From assembly GCA_934546725.1 (NCBI GenBank), contig CAKTED010000008.1, positions 1-16,157 on the forward strand: 16,157 nucleotides of DNA. The letters run 5' to 3'. Origin of the DNA: an uncultured Oscillospiraceae bacterium. GTDB taxonomy: Bacteria > Bacillota > Clostridia > Oscillospirales > Oscillospiraceae. Position numbers and translations under genes: made by a program. Below are positions 6,247-14,847 of the stretch, one piece after another; the stretch's first letter is position 1; every line of letters begins with the position of its first letter. A model generated the notes under the pieces. The model saw nothing but the letters and a program-made list of their open reading frames with translations, was not told where the DNA came from and did not search any database.

Positions 6247-9033
6247 TTACCTGACCACCGCCGCGCAGCGCGGGCAGAGTCCGTTTTCGTCCACATGCTC
6301 GTCATGCGCCCAGCAGCGGACACATTTGGGAGCCTCGGAGGGGCTTACCTTTACCGTAACGCCCTCAAAGTCGCCCTTATGTCCCTCACCTTCGCCGGTG
6401 ATGACATTCACCTTCGATACGATGAACAGGGTCCTGAGGTCGCAGTCGGCCACTTCCTCTGCCACGGCGGCATCCGCAAAATACAGCGTCACCTCGGCAT
6501 CGAGCGGCTTACCGACGGTTTTTTCCGCTCTCGCAAGCTCCAGCGCCTTATTTACATCATTTCTGAGCGCAACGAGACGCTCCCAGCGCTTCGCCTGCTC
6601 ATCGGTGAACGTATATTTTTCGTTCACCGCGGGCATGTCATTGAGCATAACGTGCTTTGCGTTATCGCTCTGAGCATGAGGCATTGCAAGCCAGATCTCA
6701 TTGGAGGTAAAGGCCAGGATGGGCGCAAGCAGGCGCACCATGGCATCAAGTATCATATATATGGCGCTCTGCGCGCTTCTCCTGAGCTTGCCGTTCGTCT
6801 CCTCGCAGTAAAGCCTGTCCTTTATGATGTCAAGGTAGAAGTTCGACATATCTACCACGCAGAAATTATGCACAGAATAGGTAACAACGTGGAACTCATA
6901 TCGCTCATACGCGGCAAGGCACTTCTGGACAAGCTTATTGAGCTGAACTATGGCCCATTTATCAAGCTCCTCCATCTCCTCGAACGGAACGAGCGCATCG
7001 GGATCAAAGCCGTCAAGGTTACCGAGGATATAGCGGGCCGTATTTCTTATCTTGAGGTACTTGTCAGAAAGCTGCTTGAATATCGCGTCAGAGCAGCGCA
7101 TATCAAGGTGATAATCGGACGATGCCGCCCACAGGCGCAGCAGATCAGCGCCGTATTTGGGAATAAGCTCATCGGGAGTTACGGAGTTGCCGAGGCTCTT
7201 ATGCATCGCTCTGCCCTCGCCGTCAACCGTCCAGCCATGGGTAAGAACGGACCTGTACGGCGCTCTGCCGCGAGTTGCGACGGACGTGAGCAGCGAGGAC
7301 TGGAACCATCCTCTGTACTGGTCGCCGCCCTCAAGATACATGTCGGCAGGCCACTGCTCGGGATGATCCTTTTCGAGCGAGGCCCTGTGCGTAGAGCCGG
7401 AGTCGAACCAGCCGTCAAGCGTATCGGTCTCCTTTGTAAAGCTCTTTCCACCGCAGTGCGGGCAGGTATAGCCCTCGGGCATAAGCTCCTCAGCCTCAAG
7501 CTCAAACCAGGCGTTTGAGCCCTTCTCGCCGAATATCTCCGAAATTCTGGCAATGGTCTCCTTCGTGCAGATCGGCTTTCCGCAGTCGGCGCAGTAGAAC
7601 ACCGGGATCGGCAGGCCCCAGTGACGCTGGCGGGAAATGCACCAGTCGGCTCTTTCGCGGATCATGCCGACCATTCTGTCATGGCCCCAGTCCGGGATCC
7701 ACTTTATATCGTCGCATGCGGCGCAGGCGGCATCCTTGAAGGCGTCCACGGAGCAGAACCACTGATCGGTGGCTCTGTAAAGGATGGGCTCCTTGCAGCG
7801 CCAGCAGTGCGCGTACTGGTGGACTATCTTCTCGCTTGCGAGCAGCGCGCCGCTTTCCTTAAGCGCGTCGAAAATGGCCTTATTGGCCTTTGTATAATGC
7901 ATACCGGCAAACTGATACGCTTCATCGGTCATGATACCGCGATCATCAACGGGGACAACGACGCCGATATGCGTCTTTCCGGAAGCATCGTAGCGGCGGC
8001 ATACGTCAAAGTCCTCATGGCCGTGGCCGGGAGCGGTATGAACGCAGCCGGTACCGGCGTCAAGCGTGACGTGGTCGCCGTTAAGAACAACGCTCAGGCG
8101 GTCGATAAGCGGATGCTTCGCCGTCATAAGCTCAAACTCAGAGCCCTTCATCTCCGCCAGAATCTCAAGGCTTTCAATGCCCGCCACCTTTTTGACGTGC
8201 TCCATGCGCTCCTTTGCGATAATATAGGTCTCGCCGTTGGGAGCCTTTGCAAGGACATAGTCGAGGTCCGCGTTCAGGCAGATCGCAAGGTTGCCGGGGA
8301 TGGTCCAGGTGGTGGTGGTCCATATTACAAAGTAGGTTTTTGAAAGATCGGTATAGGGCGCGAGTTTGCCCTTATCGTCCGCCACGGCGAACTTGACAAA
8401 GATGGACTCGCACTCATCCTCAGCGTACTCTATCTCGGCCTCGGCAAGCGCGGTCTCATCATGCGGGCACCAGTAAACGGGCTTTTTGCCCTTATAAATG
8501 TAGCCCTTTTCAAACATTTCGCCAAAAACCTTTACCTCCTCGGCCTCAAACTGAGGATTCATGGTAAGGTAAGGTCTGTCCCACTCTCCAAGAACACCGA
8601 GACGCTTGAACTGCTCCATCTGGATATTTACAAACTTCTGAGCAAATTCGTGGCAGGCGTTTCTGAACTCGGGGATGGACATCTTCTTTCTGTCCAGCTT
8701 GTTCTGCTTTATGATGGCGCTCTCTATGGGCATGCCGTGGTTATCCCAGCCGGGGACATACGGGGCATAGCGGCCGCTCATGTTTCTGTAACGGACGATG
8801 AAATCCTTCAGGCACTTGTTGAGCGCCGTACCCATATGAATATATCCGTTGGAAAACGGAGGTCCGTCATGCAGGACAAAGGCGGGCTTGCCCTCGTTCC
8901 TTTTCAGTATCTCATGATATATATCCTGCTCATACCAGCCTGCGAGCATTTCGGGCTCCCGCTTCGGGAGACCTGCGCGCATGGGGAAGTCGGTACGCGG
9001 AAGGTTAAGTGTGGAATTATAATCCTGCGGCAT
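6247..9033 (-). CDS. ileS: Isoleucyl-tRNA synthetase
   Basis: This class I synthetase charges tRNA-Ile and edits mischarged Val-tRNA. The 928 residues match the family length. The HIGH-type motif is HMGT (66-69) after LHDGPPFSNGYI. The CP1 editing domain spans roughly 180-400, with TTTTWTIPGN (239-248) and GTGCVHTAPGHGHEDF (327-342). The second catalytic motif reads MHKSLGN (610-616) in place of the more usual MSKSLGN. The C-terminal zinc motif has C904, C907, C920 and C923 (CVRCWAH...GLCPRC). A second CxxC set in the catalytic insertion (YCADCGKPIC, TCPHCGGK) is also present. The ribosome-binding site AAGGGA is rather far (about 12-13 bases) from the ATG at 9033. The gene lies between divIVA and lspA as in Bacillus, but I find no T-box leader. 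Upstream are two terminator-like hairpins. Confidence 0.97.
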   Translation of the reverse strand: MPQDYNSTLNLPRTDFPMRAGLPKREPEMLAGWYEQDIYHEILKRNEGKPAFVLHDGPPFSNGYIHMGTALNKCLKDFIVRYRNMSGRYAPYVPGWDNHGMPIESAIIKQNKLDRKKMSIPEFRNACHEFAQKFVNIQMEQFKRLGVLGEWDRPYLTMNPQFEAEEVKVFGEMFEKGYIYKGKKPVYWCPHDETALAEAEIEYAEDECESIFVKFAVADDKGKLAPYTDLSKTYFVIWTTTTWTIPGNLAICLNADLDYVLAKAPNGETYIIAKERMEHVKKVAGIESLEILAEMKGSEFELMTAKHPLIDRLSVVLNGDHVTLDAGTGCVHTAPGHGHEDFDVCRRYDASGKTHIGVVVPVDDRGIMTDEAYQFAGMHYTKANKAIFDALKESGALLASEKIVHQYAHCWRCKEPILYRATDQWFCSVDAFKDAACAACDDIKWIPDWGHDRMVGMIRERADWCISRQRHWGLPIPVFYCADCGKPICTKETIARISEIFGEKGSNAWFELEAEELMPEGYTCPHCGGKSFTKETDTLDGWFDSGSTHRASLEKDHPEQWPADMYLEGGDQYRGWFQSSLLTSVATRGRAPYRSVLTHGWTVDGEGRAMHKSLGNSVTPDELIPKYGADLLRLWAASSDYHLDMRCSDAIFKQLSDKYLKIRNTARYILGNLDGFDPDALVPFEEMEELDKWAIVQLNKLVQKCLAAYERYEFHVVTYSVHNFCVVDMSNFYLDIIKDRLYCEETNGKLRRSAQSAIYMILDAMVRLLAPILAFTSNEIWLAMPHAQSDNAKHVMLNDMPAVNEKYTFTDEQAKRWERLVALRNDVNKALELARAEKTVGKPLDAEVTLYFADAAVAEEVADCDLRTLFIVSKVNVITGEGEGHKGDFEGVTVKVSPSEAPKCVRCWAHDEHVDENGLCPRCAAVVR

Positions 9034-9083
9034 AGTTTGAGTTCGTCCCTTCGTGTTTTTTTATCAGCCGTTGGGTATATCTG

Positions 9084-9122
9084 AAAAAAATTGCGGCCGC
9101 GCCATACGCGCTTTTAAGCCGC
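9084..9122 (-). terminator. Second terminator-like hairpin between divIVA and ileS
   Basis: On the minus strand GCGGC (9122-9118) pairs with GCCGC (9097-9093), enclosing a GCGC-GTATG-GCGC inner stem (9111-9099). The sequence then reads AA and seven T (9090-9084). The U7 tail makes it a better terminator than the upstream hairpin by tail, though its stem is interrupted. It ends about 50 bases before the ileS ATG, so it could act as an attenuator in the ileS leader. Confidence 0.6.
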
Positions 9123-9123
9123 C

Positions 9124-9158
9124 AAAAGGGTATCACCGCCTTTTCGGCGGTAATACCC
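9124..9158 (-). terminator. Rho-independent terminator of divIVA
   Basis: On the minus strand GGGTATTACCGCC (9158-9146) pairs with GGCGGTGATACCC (9140-9128). This is a 13-bp stem with one U-G wobble and a GAAAA loop, followed by TTTT (9127-9124). It lies 13 bases after the divIVA stop. The tail is short, and readthrough into ileS is possible. Confidence 0.72.
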
Positions 9159-9171
9159 CGATTTGTCAATT

Positions 9172-9879
9172 TTACTTCGTTGCATCGTAATCGTCGCCAA
9201 ACTTGAGGTTTACAAACTCAAACTTCGGCTTTTTGCTTCCGTCCGGGCGCGTAAATACCTTCGTATTGCCGTCGTCCACGTCCGCCTTTGCCGCGGGCTG
9301 ATCCTCAGCTCCGGCGTTTTCGATGATCTGCGCTACGGATTTTTCGATCTCATCGGCCTTGCGCTCATGCTCGGCCTGCTTCTCCTCCTCGCTCACCGGA
9401 GCCGCCGTAGAGGCCGCCTCGGGCTCTGGTGCATACTCGCTGAGGTGGCTCAGAAAGTCCATATGCCTGCTGACGAGTTCCCCGGAGGCCTTTATGAAAT
9501 CCGCCGTTCTGGTCTTTGCCGCGTCAAGCTTTCTTTCCTCGGCGGCGACCCCGGCTCTGTACTCTTCTATCTTATCGTGAGCCTCGCGTTCGGCATCCTC
9601 CACAAGCGTTTTGCTCTTTTTCTCGGCCTCGTCGGTTATCTCCCTGGCCATTTTCTGCGCGGTAAGCAGCGCCATACGCATTGCGTCCTCGGTGGAGCGG
9701 TATTCCTCGACCTTTTCCACCAGAACCTTCATTTTATTCTTAAGAACCGCGTTTTCTTTGTATAAATCGGTGTAATCCTTGGTAACAGCTTCAAGGAAAT
9801 CGTCCACGGCTGCCATATCATAGCCGCCGAAAACCGCCTTGGTAAATTCCTTTCCGCTTACCTCCTGCGGCGTGAGCAC
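9172..9879 (-). CDS. divIVA: DivIVA-domain cell-division/polarity protein
   Basis: DivIVA proteins recognise strongly curved membrane at the septum and poles and recruit partners. The 235-residue protein opens with the conserved LTPQEVSGKEFTKAVFGGYD membrane-binding segment. F17 is kept, while the B. subtilis R18 position is G18. Long charged, heptad-like stretches (about 25-70 and 80-150) predict coiled coil. A low-complexity Ala/Glu-rich linker (about 150-205) and a distinct basic-to-acidic tail follow. The start is GTG at 9879, chosen because the family N-terminus begins there and GGAAAGGG lies about 11 bases upstream; no upstream ATG fits. Only 18 bases separate it from sepF. Together they form the division part of the cluster, as in the B. 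subtilis ylm region, though ylmG and ylmH are missing between them. Confidence 0.93.
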   Translation of the reverse strand: MLTPQEVSGKEFTKAVFGGYDMAAVDDFLEAVTKDYTDLYKENAVLKNKMKVLVEKVEEYRSTEDAMRMALLTAQKMAREITDEAEKKSKTLVEDAEREAHDKIEEYRAGVAAEERKLDAAKTRTADFIKASGELVSRHMDFLSHLSEYAPEPEAASTAAPVSEEEKQAEHERKADEIEKSVAQIIENAGAEDQPAAKADVDDGNTKVFTRPDGSKKPKFEFVNLKFGDDYDATK

Positions 9880-9897
9880 AAATATCAGTCCCTTTCC

Positions 9898-10338
9898 TTA
9901 AAAATACAGCCCGTTGTTTTCAAGCTCGTCTATGAGATCGCCCAAAATATCAACGTTGTAAGGCGTAATGATATATGTGCTTACAGCGACCTTTTTTATC
10001 TTTCCGTCCTGCGCATAGGCAACGCCGCTGAGAAAATCCAGCACGCGGCGCGCGACATCCTTGTTTGTGGATTCAAGGTTGAGGACAACCGTTCTCTTCT
10101 CGCGAAGATGGTCGGCTATCTCGGCAGAATTTTCAAAGCGCTCCGGCTTTACGAGAACGACCTGGAGCTGCGTTGTGGCGTGAATATTAACGACCTTGTT
10201 TTTCTTTTCTTCATCGGAATCGGATCTGGCGCTTCTCGCAGCCACGGTGGTGCGTTCTACCGGCGAGGGGGTATAAACCGCGTCGTCGTCATCATCGTAG
10301 GGTCTTGCCAGCTTTTTGATCTCGTCAAGAAGTCCCAT
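9898..10338 (-). CDS. sepF: SepF, FtsZ-anchoring cell division protein
   Basis: SepF binds FtsZ C-termini, polymerises into rings and tethers the Z-ring to the membrane. The 146 residues start with MGLLDEIKKLARPY, the amphipathic membrane-anchor helix. An acidic and flexible linker (DDDDDAVYTPSP, then a Ser/Asp/Lys-rich stretch to about 50) follows. The SepF core then runs from about 58 (VVLVKPERF...TVVLNLESTN...RRVLDFLSGVAYAQDG...STYIITP). The ATG at 10338 is chosen because it gives the family N-terminus; a longer frame to 10458 only adds out-of-frame yggS sequence. AAAGGAACGG precedes it at somewhat long spacing. It lies 43 bases after yggS and 18 before divIVA, which fits one transcript for yggS-sepF-divIVA. 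Confidence 0.95.
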   Translation of the reverse strand: MGLLDEIKKLARPYDDDDDAVYTPSPVERTTVAARSARSDSDEEKKNKVVNIHATTQLQVVLVKPERFENSAEIADHLREKRTVVLNLESTNKDVARRVLDFLSGVAYAQDGKIKKVAVSTYIITPYNVDILGDLIDELENNGLYF

Positions 10339-10381
10339 GCAATCAACCGTTCCTTTCAGTGAATAATTAAAATATGTTGGA

Positions 10382-11080
10382 TCAGTGGTACAGTCTCGGC
10401 CCGAATATTGCCGAGCCAATGCGGACCATATTTGAACCACAGGCAATGGCCTGCTCAAAATCGCCGCTCATGCCCATGGATAGCGTTCTGATATTGATAT
10501 TATCGTATTTTTTTGCCCTCATGTCAACAAAAAGATTATACATTCGCTCAAAATATACGCTGTTCCGCGCGTCAAGCTCAATATTTGGCGGTATTGCCAT
10601 CAGGCCTTCAACGCTTATGCCGTCCATTTCGGAAAGCTCTGCCAGCAGCTCATCCGTATTTTCGGGCATAACTCCGCTCTTGGCCTCTTCCCTGCCTATG
10701 TTCACCTCAATGAGCACCCGCTGGCGTATCCCCAGCTTCTGCGCCTTCTGCGCTATGAGCAGCGCAAGCTCGCGCGAATCCACGGACTGGATAAGCTCAG
10801 CCGTACCCACGATATACTTGACCTTGTTTTTCTGCAGGCTGCCGATGAAGTGAAGCGGAGCGCCTGCATATGCGCCCTGTTCGTTCTTCTCAAGCAGCTC
10901 CTGAACTCTGTTCTCTCCGCAGGCATCCACGCCTGCCGCTATTGCGGCGCGAACGCTGTCCGCACCGTTCATCTTTGTCGCCGCGACAAATTTCACCGCT
11001 CCCGGCGCTCTGCCCGCGGCCGACGCGGCCCTTTCTATCCGCTCCCTGAGGAGCCTTATATTCTCAGCTATATCAGACAT
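10382..11080 (-). CDS. yggS: PLP-binding homeostasis protein, YggS/YlmE family
   Basis: This alanine-racemase-like TIM-barrel protein binds pyridoxal phosphate and maintains B6 and amino-acid balance; no clear enzymatic activity is established for the family. The 232-residue length and layout match. The PLP lysine is K36 in FVAATK. CGENRVQE (54-61), HFIGSLQKNKVKY (77-89), IEVNIGREEAKSG (124-136), LSMGMSGD and GSNMVRIGSAIFG are the family's conserved blocks. Its ATG shares one base with the stop of the upstream HlyD-like gene (TAATG), a sign of translational coupling. The position just before sepF is the same as in many Firmicutes. Confidence 0.95.
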   Translation of the reverse strand: MSDIAENIRLLRERIERAASAAGRAPGAVKFVAATKMNGADSVRAAIAAGVDACGENRVQELLEKNEQGAYAGAPLHFIGSLQKNKVKYIVGTAELIQSVDSRELALLIAQKAQKLGIRQRVLIEVNIGREEAKSGVMPENTDELLAELSEMDGISVEGLMAIPPNIELDARNSVYFERMYNLFVDMRAKKYDNINIRTLSMGMSGDFEQAIACGSNMVRIGSAIFGPRLYH

Positions 11081-12273
11081 TATCCCACTACCTTTCCGTC
11101 ATAGAGGTCCTTTCCGCTTACGATGACGGTGTCTCCCGCTCTGAGCTTTTCGCCCTCCACAACGTAGTAATCGCCGATATCATATTTTATCGTGACGTAT
11201 TCCTTTTCCGCCTGCATGCCCGTCCTGGCAAATATGTAAACGTTTCCGTTATCATCAACTCTTGCGGCCTTTCTCGGGATCCTTATGCCGGTATATTCGC
11301 TCAATATTATCTCCGCCGACTGAACGCGCATTGAAAGCACGTCCTCCATGGACTCCGAGCAGGAAAAAACTACCGCGCAGCTTCCGCCGTCCGGCTCGCT
11401 TACGCTGACGACCCCCATATCAAGATATTCGCTGTAATATCTTCCGAATATCATGGTAACGCCGTCGCCGGGGTCAAATCCCCGAGCATCCTCCTCCGGA
11501 ACTATCGCCGCATAGTACCATCTGCTGCCGTAAACAAGCTTGCCCACGGCCTTCTGATCCGGAGACCTTTCGGACGCCACCAGCGACTTCAGCTCCGCAA
11601 CGCCAATGTTTTTCACATCGTCCGGCCCCATGTCCTCAAAGCCGTCCAGCGCCGTGCTGAAAAGTCCGGACGCCGGCGCGCTTATTACGGCGCTGGCGTG
11701 CGATACGCCCGTCTGGAGGCTCCGTGCCTCGGAATAGAGCGAGCTGAGCTCGGAATCTATCCCCGCCGCGTCGCTCGAAGCCGAAAACAGAAGCGCCTTT
11801 ATGTTTGAGCTTATGTTATCGGCATCGGAAAGCTCGCGGTTCTGCGCCGCCGCTCTGATGAGCTGTATCTCACTCTTTATGCTGCTCTCCAGCTTCTGCG
11901 CATCCATACTGCCGCCGCTTTTAAGCGCAAGGAGGCTGTCTATGCGGGTATTTATCTCGCGCAGGCGCTCGGCCCGCTGAAGCTCGGCGTCGCTGCTGTA
12001 TACAACGCCGACCGTTCCTCCGCCGGACACGCGCTTCCCCTCCGCGGCGGAAACGTACACCGAGCTGTAATCGGTCTGCAGCGCCTGCTCGTCGCGCACG
12101 ACCATGCCGTAAACGCTGATGCTGTCGCGCACGGTATACTCGATGGCGACAGCGGTCTTGAAGGGCTCGCTGAGGGATGTGAGCAAATAAAAGGCCACAT
12201 ATGCAAGAATGGCCAGAAGGAACACTCCGCTCACGATTTTCATAATAAGGTCGGTCTTTTTTATACTCTCCAT
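11080..12273 (-). CDS. HlyD-like membrane-fusion/adaptor-type protein, function unknown
   Basis: The 397-residue protein has a short basic N-terminus, one membrane segment (about 12-33) and a large extracytoplasmic part. The order suits an adaptor fold. A first lipoyl-like half comes first (about 48-92, SVYGMVVRDEQAL...VSGGGTVGVVY), then a helical Glu/Ser/Arg-rich region (about 95-190) that may form a hairpin. A second lipoyl-like half follows (ISAPASGLFS), then beta-rich sequence and a C-terminal GLRAGD-like element (LRAGDTVIVSGKDLYDG). HlyD relatives link membrane transporters to envelope partners, but no ABC, RND or MFS transporter lies in the window. The ATG at 12273 follows an in-frame stop by eight codons, and its upstream AGCAGGGGG is unusually close. 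It lies between hfq and yggS and overlaps yggS by one base, so a role in envelope or division biology is an inference. Confidence 0.75.
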   Translation of the reverse strand: MESIKKTDLIMKIVSGVFLLAILAYVAFYLLTSLSEPFKTAVAIEYTVRDSISVYGMVVRDEQALQTDYSSVYVSAAEGKRVSGGGTVGVVYSSDAELQRAERLREINTRIDSLLALKSGGSMDAQKLESSIKSEIQLIRAAAQNRELSDADNISSNIKALLFSASSDAAGIDSELSSLYSEARSLQTGVSHASAVISAPASGLFSTALDGFEDMGPDDVKNIGVAELKSLVASERSPDQKAVGKLVYGSRWYYAAIVPEEDARGFDPGDGVTMIFGRYYSEYLDMGVVSVSEPDGGSCAVVFSCSESMEDVLSMRVQSAEIILSEYTGIRIPRKAARVDDNGNVYIFARTGMQAEKEYVTIKYDIGDYYVVEGEKLRAGDTVIVSGKDLYDGKVVG

Positions 12274-12294
12274 CCCCCTGCTGCCATGAAGTTT

Positions 12295-12528
12295 TTACTC
12301 CGTCTCTTCCCCGTCAAGGCTTATCTGCTTTGCCGGTACTATTGTGGAGATAGCGTGCTTATAGATCATCTGCTGCTTTCCGTCGGAATCGAGGATAACA
12401 ACAAAGCTGTCAAATCCCGTCACGGTTCCCCGAAGCTGAAAGCCGTTCATGAGGAACATTGTTATCTGAAGCCTGTCCTTTCGCGCCCGGTTGAGAAAGC
12501 TGTCCTGCAAATTTACTGTTTTCTGCAT
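12295..12528 (-). CDS. hfq: RNA chaperone Hfq
   Basis: Hfq forms hexameric rings that bind small RNAs and mRNAs. The 77-residue protein has the NLQDSFLN opening (6-13), with Q8 on the proximal face, and the Sm1 region (about 21-50). Sm2 carries the signature YKHAIST (56-62). The rim patch reads RKDR (16-19), close to the E. coli RRER, with three basic residues. There is almost no C-terminal extension, as is usual in Gram-positives, only a short acidic end (DGEETE). AAGGAG lies about 12 bases before the ATG. It follows miaA by 38 bases, the same order as in many other bacteria, and is 21 bases ahead of the HlyD-like gene. Confidence 0.96.
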   Translation of the reverse strand: MQKTVNLQDSFLNRARKDRLQITMFLMNGFQLRGTVTGFDSFVVILDSDGKQQMIYKHAISTIVPAKQISLDGEETE

Positions 12529-12566
12529 GTTTTTTTCGTTCTCCTTTATGTAAATAATGGCGCCGC

Positions 12567-13523
12567 TTATTTTTTATCGGCTTCTGTAATTATACCATTA
12601 TTTCCCACAAAGTCTGTCGAAATCTGACAGGCACGATCAAAATTCTGCTCATTTTTCCAGAGGATCCAGTTTACGTCCCTTTTGCCGGAAAGCCAGCTGA
12701 GCTGACGCTTTGCATAGCGGCGCGAGGACTGCTTTATCTGCTCCACGGCCTGCTCCACGGTGCAGCCGCCGTTCAGGGCATGATAAAGCTCCTTGTATCC
12801 GATGGCCTGCATGGCCGTGCTGTCTTCTCCAAGGCCTCTTCGCACAAGACCTCTGACCTCATCCGCAAGCCCGGCCTCCATCATGAGGTCCACCCTTCTG
12901 TCAATACGCCCGTAGAGCGCGGCCCTGTCCTCAAAGCTCAGCGCTATTTTGCAGTATCTGTATCTTGGGGGCAGGCTCCTGGTCTCCATATTATGCTCCG
13001 TTATGGTCTTCCCCGTGGCGTAAAAAACCTCAAGCGCGCGCACGATGCGCTTTTTATCATTGGCATGCAGCCTCTGTGCGCTCGCAGGATCGACCTTTGC
13101 CAGGCGCATGAGCATCCGCTCTCCGCCCTCGGAGTCATATTCCTCCGAAAAGCGTTCGCGCAGCTCCGCGTCGCCGCCCATGAAGCTCCTGCCGGAAAGC
13201 AGCGATTCTATATAAAGCCCCGTTCCGCCCACGATGAGAGGCAGCCTGCCCCTGGCAAGAATATCGTCAACGCACGCCGCAGCCTCGTCAACGTAGCGTG
13301 AAACGGAATACTCCTCCCACGGCTCGGCTATATCGAGCATGTGGTGCGGTACGCCCTCCATCTCTTCTTCGGTTGGCTTCGCCGTACCGATGTCCATGTA
13401 TTTATAAAGCTGCATGGAATCGGCGGAAACCACCTCTCCGCCCAGCCGCTGCGCGAGCATTACGCCAAGCTTCGTTTTCCCCGTCGCCGTGGGCCCCGTT
13501 ATGACGACAACGCCGCCCGGCAT
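12567..13523 (-). CDS. miaA: tRNA dimethylallyltransferase
   Basis: MiaA adds a dimethylallyl group to N6 of A37 in tRNAs reading UNN codons, the first step towards ms2i6A. The 318-residue protein has the P-loop GPTATGKT (10-17) and the catalytic-loop aspartate D35 in [23 protein letters not shown] (99-104) carries T101. A tRNA-binding insertion (about 115-200) and the C-terminal [11 protein letters not shown] motif follow. The ATG at 13523 is separated from the UPF0210 stop by a single base. No clear ribosome-binding site stands before it, so translation probably depends on coupling. The protein runs about 15-20 residues past the usual end ([14 protein letters not shown]). Confidence 0.96.
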   Translation of the reverse strand: MPGGVVVITGPTATGKTKLGVMLAQRLGGEVVSADSMQLYKYMDIGTAKPTEEEMEGVPHHMLDIAEPWEEYSVSRYVDEAAACVDDILARGRLPLIVGGTGLYIESLLSGRSFMGGDAELRERFSEEYDSEGGERMLMRLAKVDPASAQRLHANDKKRIVRALEVFYATGKTITEHNMETRSLPPRYRYCKIALSFEDRAALYGRIDRRVDLMMEAGLADEVRGLVRRGLGEDSTAMQAIGYKELYHALNGGCTVEQAVEQIKQSSRRYAKRQLSWLSGKRDVNWILWKNEQNFDRACQISTDFVGNNGIITEADKK

Positions 13524-13524
13524 A

Positions 13525-14808
13525 TCAGTTTCTGAGCGCGTTGAGCGGCGCGGGAATGCGTCCGCCGCGCGCTATGAAGTCGGCAGAGGATTTCTGATGA
13601 ACGGGCATTACCGGCGCCGTTCCGAGCAGGCCGCCAAAATCGACGGTATCGCCGACCTTTTTGCCCTGCGCGGGTATTATTCTGACGGCGGTGGTCTTAT
13701 TGTTTATCATGCCTATCGCGGCCTCGTCGGCAATAATGGCGGATATCGTCTCGGCGGGAGTATCGCCGGGAACGGCTATCATGTCAAGCCCGACGGAGCA
13801 CACGCAGGTCATTGCCTCAAGCTTGTCGATGCAGAGGTCGCCGCGCTCCGCCGCGGCTATCATGCCCGCATCCTCGCTGACGGGAATAAACGCGCCGGAA
13901 AGGCCGCCAACGTGGCCGGACGCCATAACGCCGCCCTTCTTAACGGCGTCGTTGAGCATTGCGAGCGCGGCGGTGGTCCCGTGCGTTCCAACGCTTTCAA
14001 GCCCCATCTCCTCGAGTATCTCCGCAATGCTGTCTCCCACAGCCGGGGTAGGCGCAAGCGAAAGATCGACTATGCCGAACGGCACTCCAAGGCGCTTTGA
14101 CGCCTCACCGGCGACGAGCTGTCCCATACGGGTGATGCGAAACGCAGTTTTCTTGATCGTCTCGGCAACAACGTCGAAGCTTGCGCCCTTAACGGCCTGA
14201 AGCGCATGATGCACAACGCCCGGACCGCTTACGCCAACGTTTATGACGCACTCGGGCTCGCCGACGCCGTGAAACGCGCCCGCCATGAACGGGTTGTCCT
14301 CAACGGGGGTTGAAAATACAACCAGCTTCGCGCAGGCCATGCCGCCGTTATCCGCCGTGAGCTTTGCCGCCTCCACTATCTGGCGGCCCATGAGCTTTAC
14401 GGCGTCCATATTTATTCCCGCGCGGGTCGTGGCAACGCCAACGCTGGAGCACACACGCTCCGTCGAAGCCAGCGCGGTGGGTATGGAATCTATAAGGCGC
14501 ATGTCGCCGATGGTGAAGCCCTTGTGAACAAGCGCTGAAAAGCCTCCGATGAAGTTTACGCCAACCTCCTTCGCCGCTCTGTCAAGCGTTTCGGCGAACA
14601 TGGTGTAATCCTCCGTATCGGAGCTTTCGGCAACCATGGCGATGGGCGTTACTGAAATGCGCTTGTTTACGATGGGTATGCCGAACTCGCGCTCGATATC
14701 CTCGCCCGTCTTTACAAGCTTCTCTGCCTGGCGCGTGATCTTGTCATATATTCGTGCGCAGCACTCCCTGGGGTCCTCGCGCGCGCAGTTACGCAGAGAT
14801 ATGCCCAT
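13525..14808 (-). CDS. UPF0210 (DUF711, 'PFL-family-like') protein
   Basis: This family of about 450 residues has no settled function. It is usually encoded directly after a small ACT protein, as here and in Streptococcus pneumoniae. From the ATG at 14808 it has 427 residues, including [49 protein letters not shown] and [13 protein letters not shown]. The ATG has AAGGA 8 bases upstream, a good site. However, the codons just before it, in the same frame, read [25 protein letters not shown] is the conserved N-terminal block in relatives, which begin about 25-30 residues further upstream. In this sequence the frame reaches the ACT stop 13 codons upstream without ATG, GTG or TTG. The protein is therefore N-terminally shortened, starts at a rare codon, or carries a small indel. 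Confidence 0.88.
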   Translation of the reverse strand: MGISLRNCAREDPRECCARIYDKITRQAEKLVKTGEDIEREFGIPIVNKRISVTPIAMVAESSDTEDYTMFAETLDRAAKEVGVNFIGGFSALVHKGFTIGDMRLIDSIPTALASTERVCSSVGVATTRAGINMDAVKLMGRQIVEAAKLTADNGGMACAKLVVFSTPVEDNPFMAGAFHGVGEPECVINVGVSGPGVVHHALQAVKGASFDVVAETIKKTAFRITRMGQLVAGEASKRLGVPFGIVDLSLAPTPAVGDSIAEILEEMGLESVGTHGTTAALAMLNDAVKKGGVMASGHVGGLSGAFIPVSEDAGMIAAAERGDLCIDKLEAMTCVCSVGLDMIAVPGDTPAETISAIIADEAAIGMINNKTTAVRIIPAQGKKVGDTVDFGGLLGTAPVMPVHQKSSADFIARGGRIPAPLNALRN

Positions 14809-14816
14809 CGTAATGG

Positions 14817-14821
14817 TCCTT
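14817..14821 (-). promoter_or_regulatory. Ribosome-binding site supporting the internal-looking UPF0210 start
   Basis: AAGGA on the minus strand is 8 bases before the ATG at 14808, good spacing. It overlaps codons for the conserved Asp-Ile-Arg of the family, so it may be real or a by-product of those codons. Confidence 0.5.
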
Positions 14822-14847
14822 ATGTCAAGGTGCTGCTCTTCGCCGCA

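Noticed and set aside
6295..7518. A 407-codon frame antisense to ileS, and further long frames at 7621-8343 and 8461-9084
   Set aside because: All lie opposite well-conserved IleS sequence and have no motifs or supporting start signals.
9034..9171. T-box riboswitch upstream of ileS
   Set aside because: The GGGTATTACCGCC stretch loosely recalls the T-box sequence, but the leader is too short, the specifier stem is absent, and the stretch forms an ordinary terminator stem.
10339..10458. A 40-residue N-terminal extension of SepF
   Set aside because: It is out-of-frame yggS sequence. SepF begins naturally at MGLLDEIKK, which has its own ribosome-binding site.
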